Positions 11,748 through 23,416 of a stretch of DNA of 64,000 nucleotides are shown in pieces; positions within the stretch are counted from its first letter, which is position 1; each line of letters opens with the position of its first letter. The stretch spans positions 62,001 through 126,000 of the forward strand of contig NZ_CALSBS010000004.1 of NCBI RefSeq assembly GCF_943590815.1. The letters run 5' to 3'. Under the pieces are notes generated by a model. The model saw only the letters and a list, made by a program, of their open reading frames with translations, did not search any database and was not told the DNA's origin. A program made the translations under genes and the position numbers. The stretch comes from Pseudocitrobacter vendiensis (GTDB lineage: Bacteria; Pseudomonadota; Gammaproteobacteria; Enterobacterales; Enterobacteriaceae).

Positions 11748-12815
11748 TTAAGCCTGAGCTGCCAGGCTTACTGCTTTTGCTACTCGCTCGGTCGCATCCG
11801 GGATTGCCGTCGCGCGTGCGCGCTCTGCCATTTCCAGCAGGGTTTTGCGATCCCAGAGTTCGAGCGTCGTGGCAACCGCTTCAGCGGTAAACTGCGGTTG
11901 CTCATAAATCTTCGCTGCACCAGCTTGTTCCAGCGGCAGCGCATTCCAGTACTGCTGACGGTCTTTATGCTGGAACGGCACAAAGATAGCCGGCAGACCG
12001 GCCGCCGCGATTTCGCTGACGGTCAGCGCGCCGGAACGGCACACCACCACATCAGCCCAGGCATACGCGGCAGCCATATCATCGATAAATTCGGTGACTT
12101 TATGCTGCGGCTCGCCCGCGTCTTCATACGCCTGCTCGACGGTTTGCTGCGCGCCTTTACCGCTCTGATGCCAGATGGTAATGGTTTCACCCAGCTTCGA
12201 CGCCACCTGCGGCATGGTCTGGTTCAGGATGCGCGCACCCTGCGAACCGCCAACCACCAGAACGCGAACCGGGCCTTCGCGACCCGCCAGACGCTGTTCC
12301 GGCAACGGCAGCGCCAGCACATCGACGCGAACCGGGTTACCTACCACTTCCGCGTTTGGGAATGCACCGGGAAACGCCTGCATCACAGTCTTCGCGATCT
12401 TCGCCAGCCATTTGTTGGTCAGGCCAGCAATGCCGTTCTGTTCGTGCAGCACGACAGGAATTCCCAGCGACCACGCCGCCAGACCGCCAGGGCCAGACAC
12501 ATAGCCGCCCATCCCTAGCACCACGTCTGGCTTAAAGCGCTTCATGATAGCGCGTGCCTGACGCCAGGCATTAAAGATACGCAGCGGCGCGAGCAGCAAG
12601 GCTTTTACACCTTTGCCACGCAAGCCAGAAATACGAATAAAGTCGATCTCGATACCGTGTTTCGGCACGAGATCCGCTTCCATACGATCAGCGGTACCCA
12701 GCCAGCGTACTTGCCAGCCCTGGTCCATTAAATGGTGCGCAACCGCCAGCCCGGGGAACACATGCCCGCCGGTACCGCCTGCCATCACCATTAACCGCTT
12801 CGTTTCACCGCTCAT
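11748..12815 (-). CDS. murG: Lipid II synthase MurG (GlcNAc transferase)
   Basis: Peripheral membrane GT-B glycosyltransferase that adds GlcNAc to lipid I, giving lipid II. It has 355 residues, as in E. coli. Glycine-rich loops [14 protein letters not shown] and [11 protein letters not shown] are present, as are [15 protein letters not shown] and the sugar-nucleotide site [20 protein letters not shown]. Its start overlaps the ftsW stop by 4 bases (12812-12815). Confidence 0.99.
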   Translation of the reverse strand: MSGETKRLMVMAGGTGGHVFPGLAVAHHLMDQGWQVRWLGTADRMEADLVPKHGIEIDFIRISGLRGKGVKALLLAPLRIFNAWRQARAIMKRFKPDVVLGMGGYVSGPGGLAAWSLGIPVVLHEQNGIAGLTNKWLAKIAKTVMQAFPGAFPNAEVVGNPVRVDVLALPLPEQRLAGREGPVRVLVVGGSQGARILNQTMPQVASKLGETITIWHQSGKGAQQTVEQAYEDAGEPQHKVTEFIDDMAAAYAWADVVVCRSGALTVSEIAAAGLPAIFVPFQHKDRQQYWNALPLEQAGAAKIYEQPQFTAEAVATTLELWDRKTLLEMAERARATAIPDATERVAKAVSLAAQA

Positions 12816-14059
12816 CTGGAACCTCGGGTAAACGCCTGGGCTTTTTCCAGACGTGTTTCATAATCTATACGTAACAGGAACATAATCGCCGTCGACATAA
12901 TCAGCAGACTGGAACCACCGTAACTGATAAGCGGCAGTGTCAGACCTTTGGTCGGCAGCATACCGGCCGCCGCGCCGACGTTAACCAGCGCCTGGAAACT
13001 GAACCACACGCCAATGGCGCAGGCCAGAAAACCGGCGAATCGCTGGTTGAGTTCCAGCGCTTTCCGCCCGATGGACATCGCGCGGAAAGCGACGAAGAAT
13101 ACCATTAAAAGCGCCAGTACCACACCGATATAACCGAGTTCCTCGCCGATAATAGCGAAGATGAAGTCGGTATGCGCTTCCGGCAGATACTCCAGTTTTT
13201 GCACCGAATTACCCAGCCCTTGCCCCCACATTTCCCCGCGACCAAAAGCCATCAGGGATTGGGTAAGCTGGTAACCGCTACCAAACGGATCTTCCCACGG
13301 GTTCCAGAACGAGGTCACACGACGAATACGGTATGGCTCGGCGAGGATCAACAGCACCACCGCTGAAATCCCCATGCCGATAATGGCGATGAACTGCCAC
13401 AGCTTCGCCCCCGCAAGGAACAGCATCGCAAGCGTAGTGACGAACAGCACCACAACCGTACCGAGGTCCGGCTGCGCCAGGAGTAAAATCGCCAGCACGA
13501 AAATAACGCCCATCGGCTTTAAGAAGCCGCGCAGGTTGTTACGCACTTCGTCGGCTTTACGCACCAGATAGTTGGCGATGTAGCAAAACAGCGACAGCTT
13601 GGTGAACTCCGCTGGCTGAATACGTAGTGGGCCGAAGGCGATCCAACGCGATGCCCCGTTAACCGAGCTACCCACAACCAGTACAATCAATAGCATGACG
13701 ATAGACGCAATCAGCATTGAAGTGCTGTAGCGCTGCCAGAACTCCATCGGCAGTCGCAGGGTGATCATCGCCAGCGCAAACGCCAGCACGATATAGAGAC
13801 CATCACGTTTGGCGAACAGGAAAGGATCGTTCGCCAGACGCTGACCAACCGGCATGGATGCCGAGGTCACCATGATGAAACCGATCGCCGCCAGGCCGAA
13901 GGTCAGCCACAGCAGGGTGCGATCGTACATCACCAGACTGTCGTTATCCTGTGCCCGGGAGCCCATCACCCAGCCTTTCAGCGCAGCAAATACCCATGCC
14001 AGGATAGCAAACCCTGGCAGGCGAGGCATTTTCAGGCGCGGGAGGGATAAACGCATCAA
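12812..14059 (-). CDS. ftsW: Septal peptidoglycan glycosyltransferase FtsW (SEDS family)
   Basis: Polytopic SEDS glycosyltransferase that polymerises septal peptidoglycan with FtsI. It has 415 residues (414 in E. coli), with about ten hydrophobic helices after a cytoplasmic N-terminus. The signatures [20 protein letters not shown] and the C-terminal [14 protein letters not shown] are intact. It overlaps murD (14056-14059) and murG by 4 bases each. Confidence 0.98.
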   Translation of the reverse strand: MMRLSLPRLKMPRLPGFAILAWVFAALKGWVMGSRAQDNDSLVMYDRTLLWLTFGLAAIGFIMVTSASMPVGQRLANDPFLFAKRDGLYIVLAFALAMITLRLPMEFWQRYSTSMLIASIVMLLIVLVVGSSVNGASRWIAFGPLRIQPAEFTKLSLFCYIANYLVRKADEVRNNLRGFLKPMGVIFVLAILLLAQPDLGTVVVLFVTTLAMLFLAGAKLWQFIAIIGMGISAVVLLILAEPYRIRRVTSFWNPWEDPFGSGYQLTQSLMAFGRGEMWGQGLGNSVQKLEYLPEAHTDFIFAIIGEELGYIGVVLALLMVFFVAFRAMSIGRKALELNQRFAGFLACAIGVWFSFQALVNVGAAAGMLPTKGLTLPLISYGGSSLLIMSTAIMFLLRIDYETRLEKAQAFTRGSR

Positions 14060-15372
14060 CCTAACTCCTTCGCCAGTCGCGCAAACACGTCGCCACGTTG
14101 CTCAAAGCTTTTAAACTGATCAAGGCTGGCGCAGGCCGGTGACAGCAGCACCATATCGCCCGTTTTCAGCTGCGGCGCAATGGCGCGCATCGCCTGTTCC
14201 ATCGTCTCCGTTTCGGTGGCGATTTCCGGGCGTAACGCGGCAAGCTCGCTGCCGTCGCGGCCAAAGCAGTAAAGACGAATATTATCGCCATTCAGATAGC
14301 GCGCAAGCGGGCTGAAATCGGCGGATTTCCCGTCACCGCCCAGCAGCAGCCAGAGCGTGCCATCAACGTGTAAACCGTTGAGCGCTGCTTCCGTACTGCC
14401 GACGTTGGTTGCTTTTGAGTCGTTGATCCAACGGACGCCATTGTGATTCAGCACCACCTGGAAGCGATGAGCCAACCCGGCGAAGGTGGTCAATGCCTTC
14501 AGGCTGCTGGCGCGCGGCAGGCCTACGGCATCCGCCAGCGCCAGCGCCGCCAGCGCATTACTGTAGTTGTGCTGCCCGGTGAGGGTCATCTCTTTGACGT
14601 TGAGGATCTTTTCACCTTTCACACGCAGCCAGGTTTCCCCCTGCTGGCGGTTAAGGTGGTAATCACCGACATCAACACCAAAGCTCACACAGCGCTCATC
14701 GGCTCCGCGGATCGGCATGGTCAACGCATCATCAGCGTTCACCACACAGGTTTTAGCATTTTCATAGACGCGCAGTTTGGCAGCACGATACTGCTGCAGG
14801 CCAAACGGATAGCGGTCCATATGATCTTCAGTGACGTTAAGAATGGTTGCCGCCGCAGCCTTTAAGCTGGAGGTGGTTTCCAGCTGGAAGCTGGAGAGTT
14901 CCAGAACATAGAGTTCGCGCGTCGGGTCGAGTAGCATCAGCGCAGGCAGGCCAATATTGCCGCCAACACCAACATTCACCCCCGCCGCTTTAGCCATTTC
15001 ACCGACCAGCGTGGTGACGGTACTTTTCCCGTTGGAACCGGTGATCGCCACGATTGGCGCCTGCGCTTCGCGGCAGAAGAGTTCGATATCGCCGACAATC
15101 TCGACGCCGGCATCAGCCGCTGCGCTCAGCGACGGATGCGCCAGCGCGATGCCGGGGCTTGCCACAATCAAATCCGCACTCAGCAACCAGTCATCATTTA
15201 GACTACCAACGTAACGCTCAACCTCTTCCGGCAGTTTATCCAGCCCAGGGGGAGTGGCTCGCGTATCCATCACGCGCGGCGTTACACCACGCGCCATGAA
15301 GAAATCGACGCAGGAGAGCCCGGTCAAACCAAGACCGATAATGACAACATTTTTACCCTGGTAATCTGCCAT
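14056..15372 (-). CDS. murD: UDP-MurNAc-L-Ala--D-glutamate ligase MurD
   Basis: Adds D-Glu to UDP-MurNAc-L-Ala. It has 438 residues, identical in length to E. coli. The N-terminal Rossmann motif is [12 protein letters not shown], the P-loop is GSNGKST at residues 112-118, and the central block [11 protein letters not shown] holds the conserved glutamate/histidine. The C-terminal [19 protein letters not shown] is diagnostic of MurD. It begins 2 bases after the mraY stop and overlaps ftsW by 4. Confidence 0.99.
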   Translation of the reverse strand: MADYQGKNVVIIGLGLTGLSCVDFFMARGVTPRVMDTRATPPGLDKLPEEVERYVGSLNDDWLLSADLIVASPGIALAHPSLSAAADAGVEIVGDIELFCREAQAPIVAITGSNGKSTVTTLVGEMAKAAGVNVGVGGNIGLPALMLLDPTRELYVLELSSFQLETTSSLKAAAATILNVTEDHMDRYPFGLQQYRAAKLRVYENAKTCVVNADDALTMPIRGADERCVSFGVDVGDYHLNRQQGETWLRVKGEKILNVKEMTLTGQHNYSNALAALALADAVGLPRASSLKALTTFAGLAHRFQVVLNHNGVRWINDSKATNVGSTEAALNGLHVDGTLWLLLGGDGKSADFSPLARYLNGDNIRLYCFGRDGSELAALRPEIATETETMEQAMRAIAPQLKTGDMVLLSPACASLDQFKSFEQRGDVFARLAKELG

Positions 15373-15374
15373 GA

Positions 15375-16457
15375 TTAACGTACCTTCAGCGTAGCCAGGC
15401 CAATCAGCACCAGCATCAGCGAAATAATCCAGAAGCGCACAATGACGCGCGGTTCCGGCCAGCCTTTCAGTTCATAGTGGTGGTGAATCGGCGCCATACG
15501 GAAGATGCGCTGACCGCGCAGCTTGAAGGAACCGACCTGCAAAATCACCGACAGCGTTTCAACCACGAATACGCCGCCCATAATCACCAGCAGGAACTCC
15601 TGACGCAGCAGCACGGCGATAATGCCCAATGCGCCGCCCAGCGCCAGCGAACCGACATCGCCCATAAAGACTTGTGCCGGATAGGTGTTAAACCACAGGA
15701 AGCCCAGCCCTGCCCCGACAATCGCGGTGCAAACAATGACCAGTTCACCTGCGTGCCGCAGATACGGAATATGCAGATAGTTAGCGAAGTTCATGTTACC
15801 CGTCGCCCAGGCGACCAGGGCAAAACCCCCGGCAACGAAGACGGTTGGCATAATCGCTAAGCCGTCCAGACCATCGGTCAGGTTCACTGCATTACCGGTA
15901 CCGACAACAACAAAATAGGCCAACAGAATGTAGAACAGACCCAGTTGAGGCATCACGTCTTTAAAGAACGGCACCACCAGCTGCGTCGCTGGCGTATCTT
16001 TACCCGCCAGATAGAGCGCGAACGCCACGCCCAGTGCAATCACCGACATCCAGAAATATTTCCAGCGCGCGATCAGGCCCTTGGTGTCCTTACGGACAAC
16101 TTTGCGATAGTCATCGACAAAACCAATAATGCCGTAGCCGACCAGCACCACCAGCACGCACCAGACGTACGGGTTGGACGGATAAGCCCACAGCAACACG
16201 GAAACCACAATCGCGGTGAGGATCATGATCCCGCCCATTGTCGGCGTACCGCGTTTGCTGAAGTGCGATTCCGGACCGTCGTTACGTACTACCTGACCGA
16301 AAGAGAGTTTCTGTAAATGGGCGATCATGCGCGGGCCCATCCACAATGAGATGAACAGCGCGGTCAGCAGGCTGACGATGGCGCGAAACGTCAGATAGGA
16401 AAAGACGTTAAAGCCGGAATAATATTTGACCAAATGTTCGGCCAGCCAAACTAACAT
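15375..16457 (-). CDS. mraY: Phospho-MurNAc-pentapeptide transferase MraY
   Basis: Integral-membrane enzyme that transfers phospho-MurNAc-pentapeptide to undecaprenyl phosphate, giving lipid I. It has 360 residues with about ten transmembrane helices. The catalytic aspartates D115 and D116 are in [32 protein letters not shown] and [11 protein letters not shown] are the other family signatures. It overlaps murF by 7 bases. Confidence 0.99.
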   Translation of the reverse strand: MLVWLAEHLVKYYSGFNVFSYLTFRAIVSLLTALFISLWMGPRMIAHLQKLSFGQVVRNDGPESHFSKRGTPTMGGIMILTAIVVSVLLWAYPSNPYVWCVLVVLVGYGIIGFVDDYRKVVRKDTKGLIARWKYFWMSVIALGVAFALYLAGKDTPATQLVVPFFKDVMPQLGLFYILLAYFVVVGTGNAVNLTDGLDGLAIMPTVFVAGGFALVAWATGNMNFANYLHIPYLRHAGELVIVCTAIVGAGLGFLWFNTYPAQVFMGDVGSLALGGALGIIAVLLRQEFLLVIMGGVFVVETLSVILQVGSFKLRGQRIFRMAPIHHHYELKGWPEPRVIVRFWIISLMLVLIGLATLKVR

Positions 16458-17809
16458 GTCCCGTTCTCCTGTAATGCGCGTACTACCTCTTCCATGGCGG
16501 CACTACGTGATCCTTTCACCAGAATGGTGAGGGTTTGCTGTTCATTAATGAGCGTTTTAAGACGCGCAATGGCTGCTGCTTTGTCGGTGAAATGTTCGCC
16601 GACGCCGCTGGCAGAACTGATTGCCTGGCTTAATTTACCTACGCTTAATACTTTATCGATGCCCGCCACTTTCGCAGCTTCGCCAACCTGAATGTGGCAG
16701 GATTCGCTTTCTGCACCCAGTTCTGCCATATCGCCAACGACCAGCACCCGATAACCTGGCATCTCTTCGAGCACCTGCACCGCGGCGGTCATCGAACCGA
16801 CGTTGGCGTTATAGGAGTCGTCGAGCAGCAGTTGGGTGTCGCTCAGGTGAATCGGGAACAAACGCCCCGGAACGGAGGTCAGCTTCGCCAGCCCGCCTTT
16901 CACCGCGGTTAAGTCTGCACCCACCGCCATCGCCAGTGCCGTCGCGGCCAGCGCGTTAGCAATGTTGTGGCGACCCGGCAGCGGCAGCAATACGTCTATG
17001 TCGCCGGTTGGCGTTTGCAGCGTAAATTCGGTGCCATGGCTGGTAATGTGAATGTTGGTGGCGGTGAAATCACTGTTCGCCGCATTCGGCGAGAAGCGCC
17101 ACACTTTGCGCGAGCCAATAATCGCTTGCCAGTTCAGCCAGTCGTTATTGTCGGCATTCAGGATCGCGATGCCGTTTAGCGGAAGGCCAGTGAAAATCTC
17201 ACCTTTGGCTTTTGCCACGCCCGCCAGCGATCCGAACCCTTCCAGATGCGCCGCCGCAAGGTTGTTCACCAGCGCCGCTTCCGGGCGAGTCAGGCTCACC
17301 GTCCAGGCGATTTCGCCCTGATGGTTGGCGCCCAGTTCAATCACCGCGTATTCGTGTTCTTTCGTCAGGCGCAGCAATGTCATCGGCACACCGATATCAT
17401 TATTAAGATTGCCTGCGGTATAAAGCGTATTGCCGCACTGACCCAGAATGGAGGCGGTCATCTCTTTCACCGACGTTTTACCGGAGGAGCCCGTCAGGGC
17501 AACCACGCGAGTGGGCACCTGCTGGCGAACCCATGCTGCCAGTTCACCGAACGCCAGACGGGTATCTTTCACCACCAGTTGCGGCAGGTCGATATCCAGT
17601 TTACGGCTGACTAACAGTGCACCCGCTCCCCCCTCTTTCGCTTTTTCAACGAAATCATGGGCATCGAAACGCTCGCCTTTCAGGGCCACAAACAGGCAAC
17701 CCGGCGTTAATTTACGCGTATCGGTGGTGACATCGTCGATACGCAGGTCAGCACCGTTCAGTTCACCGTGCAGGATGCCAGCCAGTTCGCTAAGCGTTAC
17801 GCTAATCAT
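16451..17809 (-). CDS. murF: UDP-MurNAc-tripeptide--D-Ala-D-Ala ligase MurF
   Basis: Adds the D-Ala-D-Ala made by DdlB to UDP-MurNAc-tripeptide. It has 452 residues. The P-loop GSSGKTS is at residues 107-113. Conserved blocks are [33 protein letters not shown] and [14 protein letters not shown]. It overlaps murE by 4 bases and mraY by 7, in keeping with coupled translation through the mur block. Confidence 0.99.
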   Translation of the reverse strand: MISVTLSELAGILHGELNGADLRIDDVTTDTRKLTPGCLFVALKGERFDAHDFVEKAKEGGAGALLVSRKLDIDLPQLVVKDTRLAFGELAAWVRQQVPTRVVALTGSSGKTSVKEMTASILGQCGNTLYTAGNLNNDIGVPMTLLRLTKEHEYAVIELGANHQGEIAWTVSLTRPEAALVNNLAAAHLEGFGSLAGVAKAKGEIFTGLPLNGIAILNADNNDWLNWQAIIGSRKVWRFSPNAANSDFTATNIHITSHGTEFTLQTPTGDIDVLLPLPGRHNIANALAATALAMAVGADLTAVKGGLAKLTSVPGRLFPIHLSDTQLLLDDSYNANVGSMTAAVQVLEEMPGYRVLVVGDMAELGAESESCHIQVGEAAKVAGIDKVLSVGKLSQAISSASGVGEHFTDKAAAIARLKTLINEQQTLTILVKGSRSAAMEEVVRALQENGTC

Positions 17810-19293
17810 GCGATCACTCCCAGCAGACGCGCTGCGGTTACACGGTCGGAATAGTCGAGACGTTGAGTGCCGACAATTTGATAATCTTCATGACCTTTAC
17901 CGGCCAGCAGCACCAGGTCATCAGGCTTCGCCTGCATGATGGCGTTAGTAACCGCTTGCGCACGTCCTTCCACTACTTTGGCGCGGCCGGCGTCAAGCAT
18001 GCCCGCCAGGATGTCGTTGATGATGGCACGCGGCTCTTCGGTACGCGGGTTGTCATCGGTAACCACGGCGATATCCGCAAACTGCTCGGCAATCGCGCCC
18101 ATCAGCGGGCGTTTACCTTTATCACGGTCACCGCCGCAGCCAAAGACGCACCACAGTTTGCCTGCGCAGTGCAGACGCGCCGCTTCGAGCGCTTTTTCCA
18201 GCGCATCCGGCGTATGAGCGTAATCGACAACGACCGTCGGTTTACCCGGCGCGCTAAACACTTCCATACGGCCACAAACCGGTTGCAGGCGGGAAGCGGT
18301 TTTCAGCAGATCCGCCAGCGGATAACCAAGCGCCAGCAGTGTGGCCAGCGCCAGTAACAAGTTGCTGACGTTGAACGCGCCCATGAGACGGCTTTCGATT
18401 TCGCCGTCGCCCCAGGTCGAGCTGAAACGGATGGTTGCACCGCTGTCGTGATAATTCACCTCGGTCGCTTTTAACCAGCGTCCGTGGCAGTTCGGATTGA
18501 TGTGATCTTCCATTGACACCGCAACCGCGTCCGGCAGTTTTGCCAGCCAGCGACGGCCCACTTCATCGTCGGCGTTTACAATCGCCTGGCCGCAGTGGTG
18601 CGTGGAGTACAGCAGCCATTTCGCCGCTTCGTAATGTTCCATATCACCATGATAATCAAGGTGATCGCGGCTCAGGTTGGTAAACACGGAAGCCACAAAT
18701 TTCAGTGCCGCCACGCGGTGCTGTACCAGCCCGTGGGAAGAGACCTCCATTGCCGCCAGCGTCGCGCCCTGGTCTACCAGGCCGGACAGCACGTGCTGAA
18801 CATCAACCGCTGAACCGGTAGTATTTTCTGTTGGGATCACTTTACCCAGCAGGCCGTTACCGACCGTTCCCATCACCGCGCTGGTTTCGCCAAGCAATTG
18901 CCCCCACTGTGCGAGCAGTTGGGTGGTGGTGGTTTTACCGTTGGTGCCGGTTACGCCCACGAGGCGCAAACGGTCAGACGGTTCATGGTAGAAGCGCCCG
19001 GCCAGTGCCGATAAGCGTTCATTCAACTGGCTGAGGTAGATAACCGGGACGCCGTGCATTTCACGGATTTCGCCATCGGTCGCTTCATCTTTTGCCTCGG
19101 CTATAATGGCAGCTACACCTTGCGCAATTGCCTGCGGGATATAACGACGCCCGTCCGCCTGATGACCAACCACCGCTACGAAGAGATCGCCCGAGGCAGC
19201 CACACGGCTGTCGAGTGTCATCTCTCGCAGTGCTCGCTCCGGCGCATTTGGCACCCACGGAGCGAGAAGGTCGCGCAAATTACGATCTGCCAC
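17806..19293 (-). CDS. murE: UDP-MurNAc-L-Ala-D-Glu--meso-DAP ligase MurE
   Basis: Adds meso-diaminopimelate, the third residue of the stem peptide. It has 495 residues. The ATP loop GTNGKTTT starts at residue 116. [12 protein letters not shown] and [10 protein letters not shown] hold the carbamylated-lysine and metal region. [12 protein letters not shown] contains the DNPR motif that marks meso-DAP rather than lysine specificity. Its start lies 14 bases inside the 3' end of ftsI. Confidence 0.99.
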   Translation of the reverse strand: MADRNLRDLLAPWVPNAPERALREMTLDSRVAASGDLFVAVVGHQADGRRYIPQAIAQGVAAIIAEAKDEATDGEIREMHGVPVIYLSQLNERLSALAGRFYHEPSDRLRLVGVTGTNGKTTTTQLLAQWGQLLGETSAVMGTVGNGLLGKVIPTENTTGSAVDVQHVLSGLVDQGATLAAMEVSSHGLVQHRVAALKFVASVFTNLSRDHLDYHGDMEHYEAAKWLLYSTHHCGQAIVNADDEVGRRWLAKLPDAVAVSMEDHINPNCHGRWLKATEVNYHDSGATIRFSSTWGDGEIESRLMGAFNVSNLLLALATLLALGYPLADLLKTASRLQPVCGRMEVFSAPGKPTVVVDYAHTPDALEKALEAARLHCAGKLWCVFGCGGDRDKGKRPLMGAIAEQFADIAVVTDDNPRTEEPRAIINDILAGMLDAGRAKVVEGRAQAVTNAIMQAKPDDLVLLAGKGHEDYQIVGTQRLDYSDRVTAARLLGVIA

Positions 19294-21046
19294 CTGTTCC
19301 CTCGCCTTGATTAATCACAAATTCACTTTTTTCGCCCGTTGCCAGCGCATCCGGTTCGATGTTCATGGTGCGCAGAACGCCGCCCATGATGGCACCGAAG
19401 ACCGGCGCGGAAACGGCGCCGCCGTAGTATTTACCTGCCTGCGGGTCGTTGATGACCACCACCAGCGCAAAACGCGGCTGGCTGGCTGGCGCAACGCCCG
19501 CGGTGTAAGCAATATATTTGTTGATGTAACGCCCGTCTGGCCCCACTTTTTTCGCCGTACCGGTTTTGATGGCGATGCGATAGCCTTTGATCGCCGCTTT
19601 CACGCCGCCGCCGCCAGGCAGCGCCACGCTTTCCATCATGTGAACCACGGTACGTACGATGGATTCCGGGAAGATACGTTCGCCAGGAACCGGAGGGTCA
19701 ACTTTGGTTATCGACAGCGGTCGGTAAACCCCGTAGCTGCCTATCGTTGCGTAGACTCGCGCTAACTGTAACGGCGTTACCATTAGCCCGTAGCCGAAAG
19801 AGAAGGTGGCCCTCTCTATGTCAGACCACCGTTGTTTTTGAGGATATAAGCCACTGCGTTCTCCGACCAACCCCAAATTGGTCGCTTTTCCCAATCCAAA
19901 ACGTGAGTAAGTCTCTACTAACGCTGAGGACGGCATCGCTAACGCCAGCTTGGAAACACCGACGTTACTCGACTTCTGTAGTACCCCGGTCAGGGTCAAT
20001 TCGCTGTAGCGCGCCACGTCTTTAATTTCGTGGCCGTTAATACGGTAAGGAATAGTATTCAGGACGGTATTTTCGCGCACCACGCCCCGCTGCAGGGCGG
20101 TCATCACGACCATCGGTTTAACCGTTGAACCGGGTTCAAACACGTCAGTGATGGCGCGGTTACGCATGGTGTCTTTTGCCGTGCCGGAGAAGTTATTCGG
20201 GTTATAAGACGGGCTGTTCGCCATCGCCAGCACTTCGCCGGTATTCACATCCACCAGCACCGCACTGCCCGATTCCGCTTTGTTAAACGCCACGGCGTTG
20301 TTCAGTTCGCGGTACACCAGCGCCTGTAAGCGCTCATCGATACTCAGCGCAAGGTTGTGCGCCGCCTGGCTGTCCGTTGAGGAGATATCCTCGATAACGC
20401 GCCCGTAGCGGTCTTTACGTACAATACGTTCGCCCGGTTGGCCGGTTAGCCACTTATCAAAGCTCTTCTCGACGCCTTCGATCCCCTGGCTATCGACGTT
20501 AGTAAAGCCGATGAGGTGAGAGGTGACTTCGCCTGACGGATAGTAACGGCGCGACTCTTCACGCAGATGAATACCCGGCAGTTTGAGTTTTTTGATGTAG
20601 TCCGCCATGTCAGGGTTAACCTGGCGAGCAAGATAGATAAAGCGCCCTTTCGGGTTCGCATTGATACGGTTTGCCAGCTGATCCAGCGGCAGATTCAGCG
20701 CGGTGGAGAGCGCGTTCCAGCGATCGCCTACGCTCACGCCGCCCGCATCATGCACTTCTTTCGGGTCGGCCCAGATGGCTTTTACCGGTACGCTCACCGC
20801 CAGTGGGCGGCCAGAGCGGTCGGTGATCATCCCACGAGACGTGGATACTTCCTGAACACGCAGGGAGCGCATATCACCCTGACGCACCAGCATATCCGGG
20901 TTGATTATCTGCAACCAGGCAACACGCCCCAGCAGAAAGCCGAGAGCCACCAGAATACAGCCGCACAGCAACGCAAAACGCCAACTGATAAAGTTGGCCT
21001 GTTCTTCCTGACGTTTTGGTTTAAGCGTCTTTCCCGCTGCTTTCAT
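19280..21046 (-). CDS. ftsI: Septal transpeptidase FtsI (penicillin-binding protein 3)
   Basis: Division-specific class B PBP that crosslinks septal peptidoglycan with FtsW. It has 588 residues, as in E. coli. A short cytoplasmic N-terminus leads to one membrane anchor, about residues 22-44. The active-site serine is S307 in STVK (307-310), SSN is at 359-361, and the KTG motif is in [10 protein letters not shown]. The loop [12 protein letters not shown], where YRIN/YRIK insertions give reduced aztreonam sensitivity in some E. coli, shows no duplication. It lies 15 bases downstream of ftsL. Confidence 0.99.
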   Translation of the reverse strand: MKAAGKTLKPKRQEEQANFISWRFALLCGCILVALGFLLGRVAWLQIINPDMLVRQGDMRSLRVQEVSTSRGMITDRSGRPLAVSVPVKAIWADPKEVHDAGGVSVGDRWNALSTALNLPLDQLANRINANPKGRFIYLARQVNPDMADYIKKLKLPGIHLREESRRYYPSGEVTSHLIGFTNVDSQGIEGVEKSFDKWLTGQPGERIVRKDRYGRVIEDISSTDSQAAHNLALSIDERLQALVYRELNNAVAFNKAESGSAVLVDVNTGEVLAMANSPSYNPNNFSGTAKDTMRNRAITDVFEPGSTVKPMVVMTALQRGVVRENTVLNTIPYRINGHEIKDVARYSELTLTGVLQKSSNVGVSKLALAMPSSALVETYSRFGLGKATNLGLVGERSGLYPQKQRWSDIERATFSFGYGLMVTPLQLARVYATIGSYGVYRPLSITKVDPPVPGERIFPESIVRTVVHMMESVALPGGGGVKAAIKGYRIAIKTGTAKKVGPDGRYINKYIAYTAGVAPASQPRFALVVVINDPQAGKYYGGAVSAPVFGAIMGGVLRTMNIEPDALATGEKSEFVINQGEGTGGRS

Positions 21047-21061
21047 GCGTTGCGATAATCC

Positions 21062-21427
21062 TTATTTCTGTACAACTATGTTTTCTTTTGACGGATCAAC
21101 ATGTTGCATTTGCAACTTTTCCGTAGCGATACGCTCAACCCGGCTATGATCGCCGAGGGCGTTCTCTTCTAAAATCAGGTTGCGCCATTCGATATCCAGC
21201 GCATCACGTTCCAGCACCAGTTGCTCGCGTTGGGCGGTTAACAGACGGGTATGGTGCGCCGTCGTCACCACCGTGACAGCCGTAACAATGATGCAAATGA
21301 ACAGGCAGAGTGGCAGCTTCCCAAACCGCAAAAGATCGTCTCCGATGACGCCAGGCAAGGCATGGCGCTCGTTACTTCCAATCGATCCCTTAACTTTGCT
21401 TAGGGCTTCTGACACTCTGCTGATCAT
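21062..21427 (-). CDS. ftsL: Cell division protein FtsL
   Basis: Small bitopic divisome protein that pairs with FtsB through a coiled coil and activates FtsWI. It has 121 residues, the E. coli length. One transmembrane helix runs about residues 38-57. The periplasmic part (about 60-100) has the leucine heptads expected of a zipper ([20 protein letters not shown]). Its start overlaps the rsmH stop by 4 bases. Confidence 0.98.
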   Translation of the reverse strand: MISRVSEALSKVKGSIGSNERHALPGVIGDDLLRFGKLPLCLFICIIVTAVTVVTTAHHTRLLTAQREQLVLERDALDIEWRNLILEENALGDHSRVERIATEKLQMQHVDPSKENIVVQK

Positions 21428-22365
21428 GCGTTCGTCCTCTCTGCGATACGCAGCACTGAACTACGGGCACGTGGATTTTCAGCCACTTCTTCTTCGCCCG
21501 GCATCAACTTGCCTAGCGCTCGTAAATGACGGCCACCCAGCTTCCTGAGTTGCTCTTCAGTCATCGGTAACCCTGCCGGAACCTGCGGACCGCGGCTTTG
21601 CTCACGCATGAAGCGTTTTACAATACGGTCTTCCAGCGAGTGGAAACTGATAACCGACAGCCGCCCACTCGGGGCCAGCACGTCGATCGAGCCTTTTAGC
21701 GCCTGCTCTATCTCCTCCAGTTCACTGTTTACCCAGATGCGCACCGCCTGGAAGGTACGGGTCGCGGGATGTTTGAATTTGTCTTTCACCGGCATCGCCG
21801 CCGCCACCACTTCCGCCAGTTCTTTGGTGCGGGTCATGGGCTCAATGCGGTTACGCTCAACGATGGCGCGGGCAATACGCTTGCCGAAACGCTCTTCGCC
21901 ATAGGTTTTAATCACCCAGGCGATATCCGCTTCGTCAGCTGTTTGCAGCCATTCGGCGGCAGACTGGCCGCGCGTCGGGTCCATACGCATATCGAGCGGC
22001 CCGTCGCGCATGAAAGAGAAACCGCGTTCAGCATCATCAAGCTGTGGTGAAGAGACACCAAGATCGAGCAGAATGCCGTCGATCTTGCCTGTAAGTTCGC
22101 GCTCACTAACATAGTCAGCCAACGCGGAGAAAGGACCATGAATGATGGAGAAGCGAGGATCATCAATGGTGTTTGCTACGGCAATAGCCTGCGGGTCGCG
22201 ATCGATAGCCAGCAGTCGCCCCTGCTCGCCAAGCTGCGAGAGGATAAGACGCGAGTGGCCACCGCGACCAAAAGTACCATCGATGTAGATACCATCCGGG
22301 CGAATATTCAGGCCGTTGACGGCCTCGTCCAGCAGTACCGTTTTATGTTTAAAAGTTTCCATCAT
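21424..22365 (-). CDS. rsmH: 16S rRNA m4C1402 methyltransferase RsmH (MraW)
   Basis: SAM-dependent enzyme that methylates N4 of C1402 in the ribosomal P site. It has 313 residues from ATG 22365, as in E. coli. The frame is open further upstream but runs into mraZ. SAM motif [16 protein letters not shown] and the catalytic region [20 protein letters not shown] are seen, followed by [14 protein letters not shown] and [15 protein letters not shown]. It starts 1 base after the mraZ stop, with two adjacent ATGs (22365 and 22362). Confidence 0.98.
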   Translation of the reverse strand: MMETFKHKTVLLDEAVNGLNIRPDGIYIDGTFGRGGHSRLILSQLGEQGRLLAIDRDPQAIAVANTIDDPRFSIIHGPFSALADYVSERELTGKIDGILLDLGVSSPQLDDAERGFSFMRDGPLDMRMDPTRGQSAAEWLQTADEADIAWVIKTYGEERFGKRIARAIVERNRIEPMTRTKELAEVVAAAMPVKDKFKHPATRTFQAVRIWVNSELEEIEQALKGSIDVLAPSGRLSVISFHSLEDRIVKRFMREQSRGPQVPAGLPMTEEQLRKLGGRHLRALGKLMPGEEEVAENPRARSSVLRIAERTNA

Positions 22366-22366
22366 T

Positions 22367-22825
22367 TTATAAGGACAAATCCTGCAACCGTTCCGAAAGC
22401 GCGTCTGAAGCGGTTTGCTCAGCGTCGATATCTTCCCTGACCCGTTGATACCAGGTCGTTTCATCCCACAGTTCAAATTTGTTGAACTGCCCAACCAGCA
22501 TCACTTCTTTTGTCAATCCGGCATGTTGCCGTAAAACTGGCGCGATCAAGAGTCGCCCCGCGTTATCCATTTGGCATTCGCTGGCATGCCCTAACAACAA
22601 GCGCTGTACGCGGCGCTCTGCGGGATTCATGCTCGACAAACGCGAGAGTTTTTGCTCGATGATTTCCCATTCGGGCAGGGGGTAAAGCAGCAGGCATGGG
22701 TGATGGATGTCAATGGTGCACACCATTTGACCGGTAGCGTTCTCAATCAGCGAATCCCGATACCGGGTAGGGACGGCTAAACGCCCCTTGCTGTCGAGAT
22801 TGACTAACGTTGCCCCCCGGAACAT
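22367..22825 (-). CDS. mraZ: Transcriptional regulator MraZ
   Basis: AbrB-fold regulator that binds repeats in its own leader and represses the dcw promoter in E. coli. It has 152 residues from ATG 22825; 12 upstream codons are open but overlap the operator boxes. Two copies of the DXXXR motif are visible, DSKGRLAVP near the N-terminus and [10 protein letters not shown] in the second half. It is the first gene of the division and cell-wall operon. Confidence 0.98.
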   Translation of the reverse strand: MFRGATLVNLDSKGRLAVPTRYRDSLIENATGQMVCTIDIHHPCLLLYPLPEWEIIEQKLSRLSSMNPAERRVQRLLLGHASECQMDNAGRLLIAPVLRQHAGLTKEVMLVGQFNKFELWDETTWYQRVREDIDAEQTASDALSERLQDLSL

Positions 22826-22833
22826 GCCAGCTT

Positions 22834-22868
22834 CACCCCTTCTCGCCACTTTAACCCACAAATTCCCA
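22834..22868 (-). promoter_or_regulatory. MraZ operator: four 5-bp boxes at 10-bp spacing
   Basis: Read on the minus strand, the mraZ leader has TGGGA, TGGGT, TGGCG and GGGTG, each followed by 5 bases, with starts exactly 10 bp apart (plus-strand positions 22864-22868, 22854-22858, 22844-22848, 22834-22838). The first two match the TGGGN boxes bound by MraZ, and the third and fourth are degenerate. The array lies between the promoter -10 and the mraZ start, as in E. coli. Confidence 0.85.
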
Positions 22869-22876
22869 CCTGAAGG

Positions 22877-22906
22877 AGTTTACGGAGCAGAGGAAAAGCT
22901 TGTCAA
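22877..22906 (-). promoter_or_regulatory. Promoter Pmra of the dcw cluster
   Basis: Minus strand: a consensus -35 TTGACA (22901-22906), an 18-base spacer and -10 TAAACT (22877-22882). It lies about 52 bases upstream of the mraZ ATG, directly before the MraZ boxes. This matches the E. coli Pmra layout. Confidence 0.85.
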
Positions 22907-23375
22907 GCCAGCATCTATGCCAACGGAGCTGAAAAACCCACTCTTTGCGGCCATTAATAGCCCCGATTAAATTCCGTACTACTGTCGAGGCAAATTAACG
23001 TCATGAATATGTGTAAGAAAAAAACTCAACAGATTCGTAACATTTTAAGGTCACTAAATATCGTCAATAGAATATATAAAGTGTCAGTTTGCGACGCGGA
23101 CGGCATTTTAGGACATTCTGATGCCCGTTAACAGTCCTTGTTATGTCCGTTATCGGTATTTAAAAGGCTTGTCTGGCGCGGCGCGGAGCGGGGTCGGGAG
23201 AAGTGGCTGTTATTTCAGCATTCATGAATGTGAATGTAACAAAATAATTCATAACTGAGTTAATTTTACTTTCTATTTACTTAATTGACGCCGGATCAAA
23301 CGGATAATGCGGTGAGTGGAATAAAAATCTTAAAAAAATGAGGATTATTCTGAATAATATAAGCCAGCTAATGAT
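22907..23375. other. Long AT-rich gap between mraZ promoter and cra
   Basis: About 470 bases with no recognised gene. It holds an inverted repeat GGACAT (23111-23116) / ATGTCC (23143-23148) and a short palindrome ATTCATGAAT near 23220. A 42-codon plus-strand frame at 23003-23131 lacks a good ribosome site. A similarly long gap exists here in E. coli. Confidence 0.5.
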
Positions 23376-23411
23376 CTGGCGATAAAGTCAATATAGATGC
23401 TCTATCGCCAG
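23376..23411 (-). other. Stem-loop just downstream of cra
   Basis: CTGGCGATA (23376-23384) pairs with TATCGCCAG (23403-23411), a perfect 9-bp stem 6 bases past the cra stop. There is no T-run after it on the minus strand. It may be a 3'-end stabilising hairpin or a Rho-assisted terminator. Confidence 0.5.
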
Positions 23412-23416
23412 CAGAC

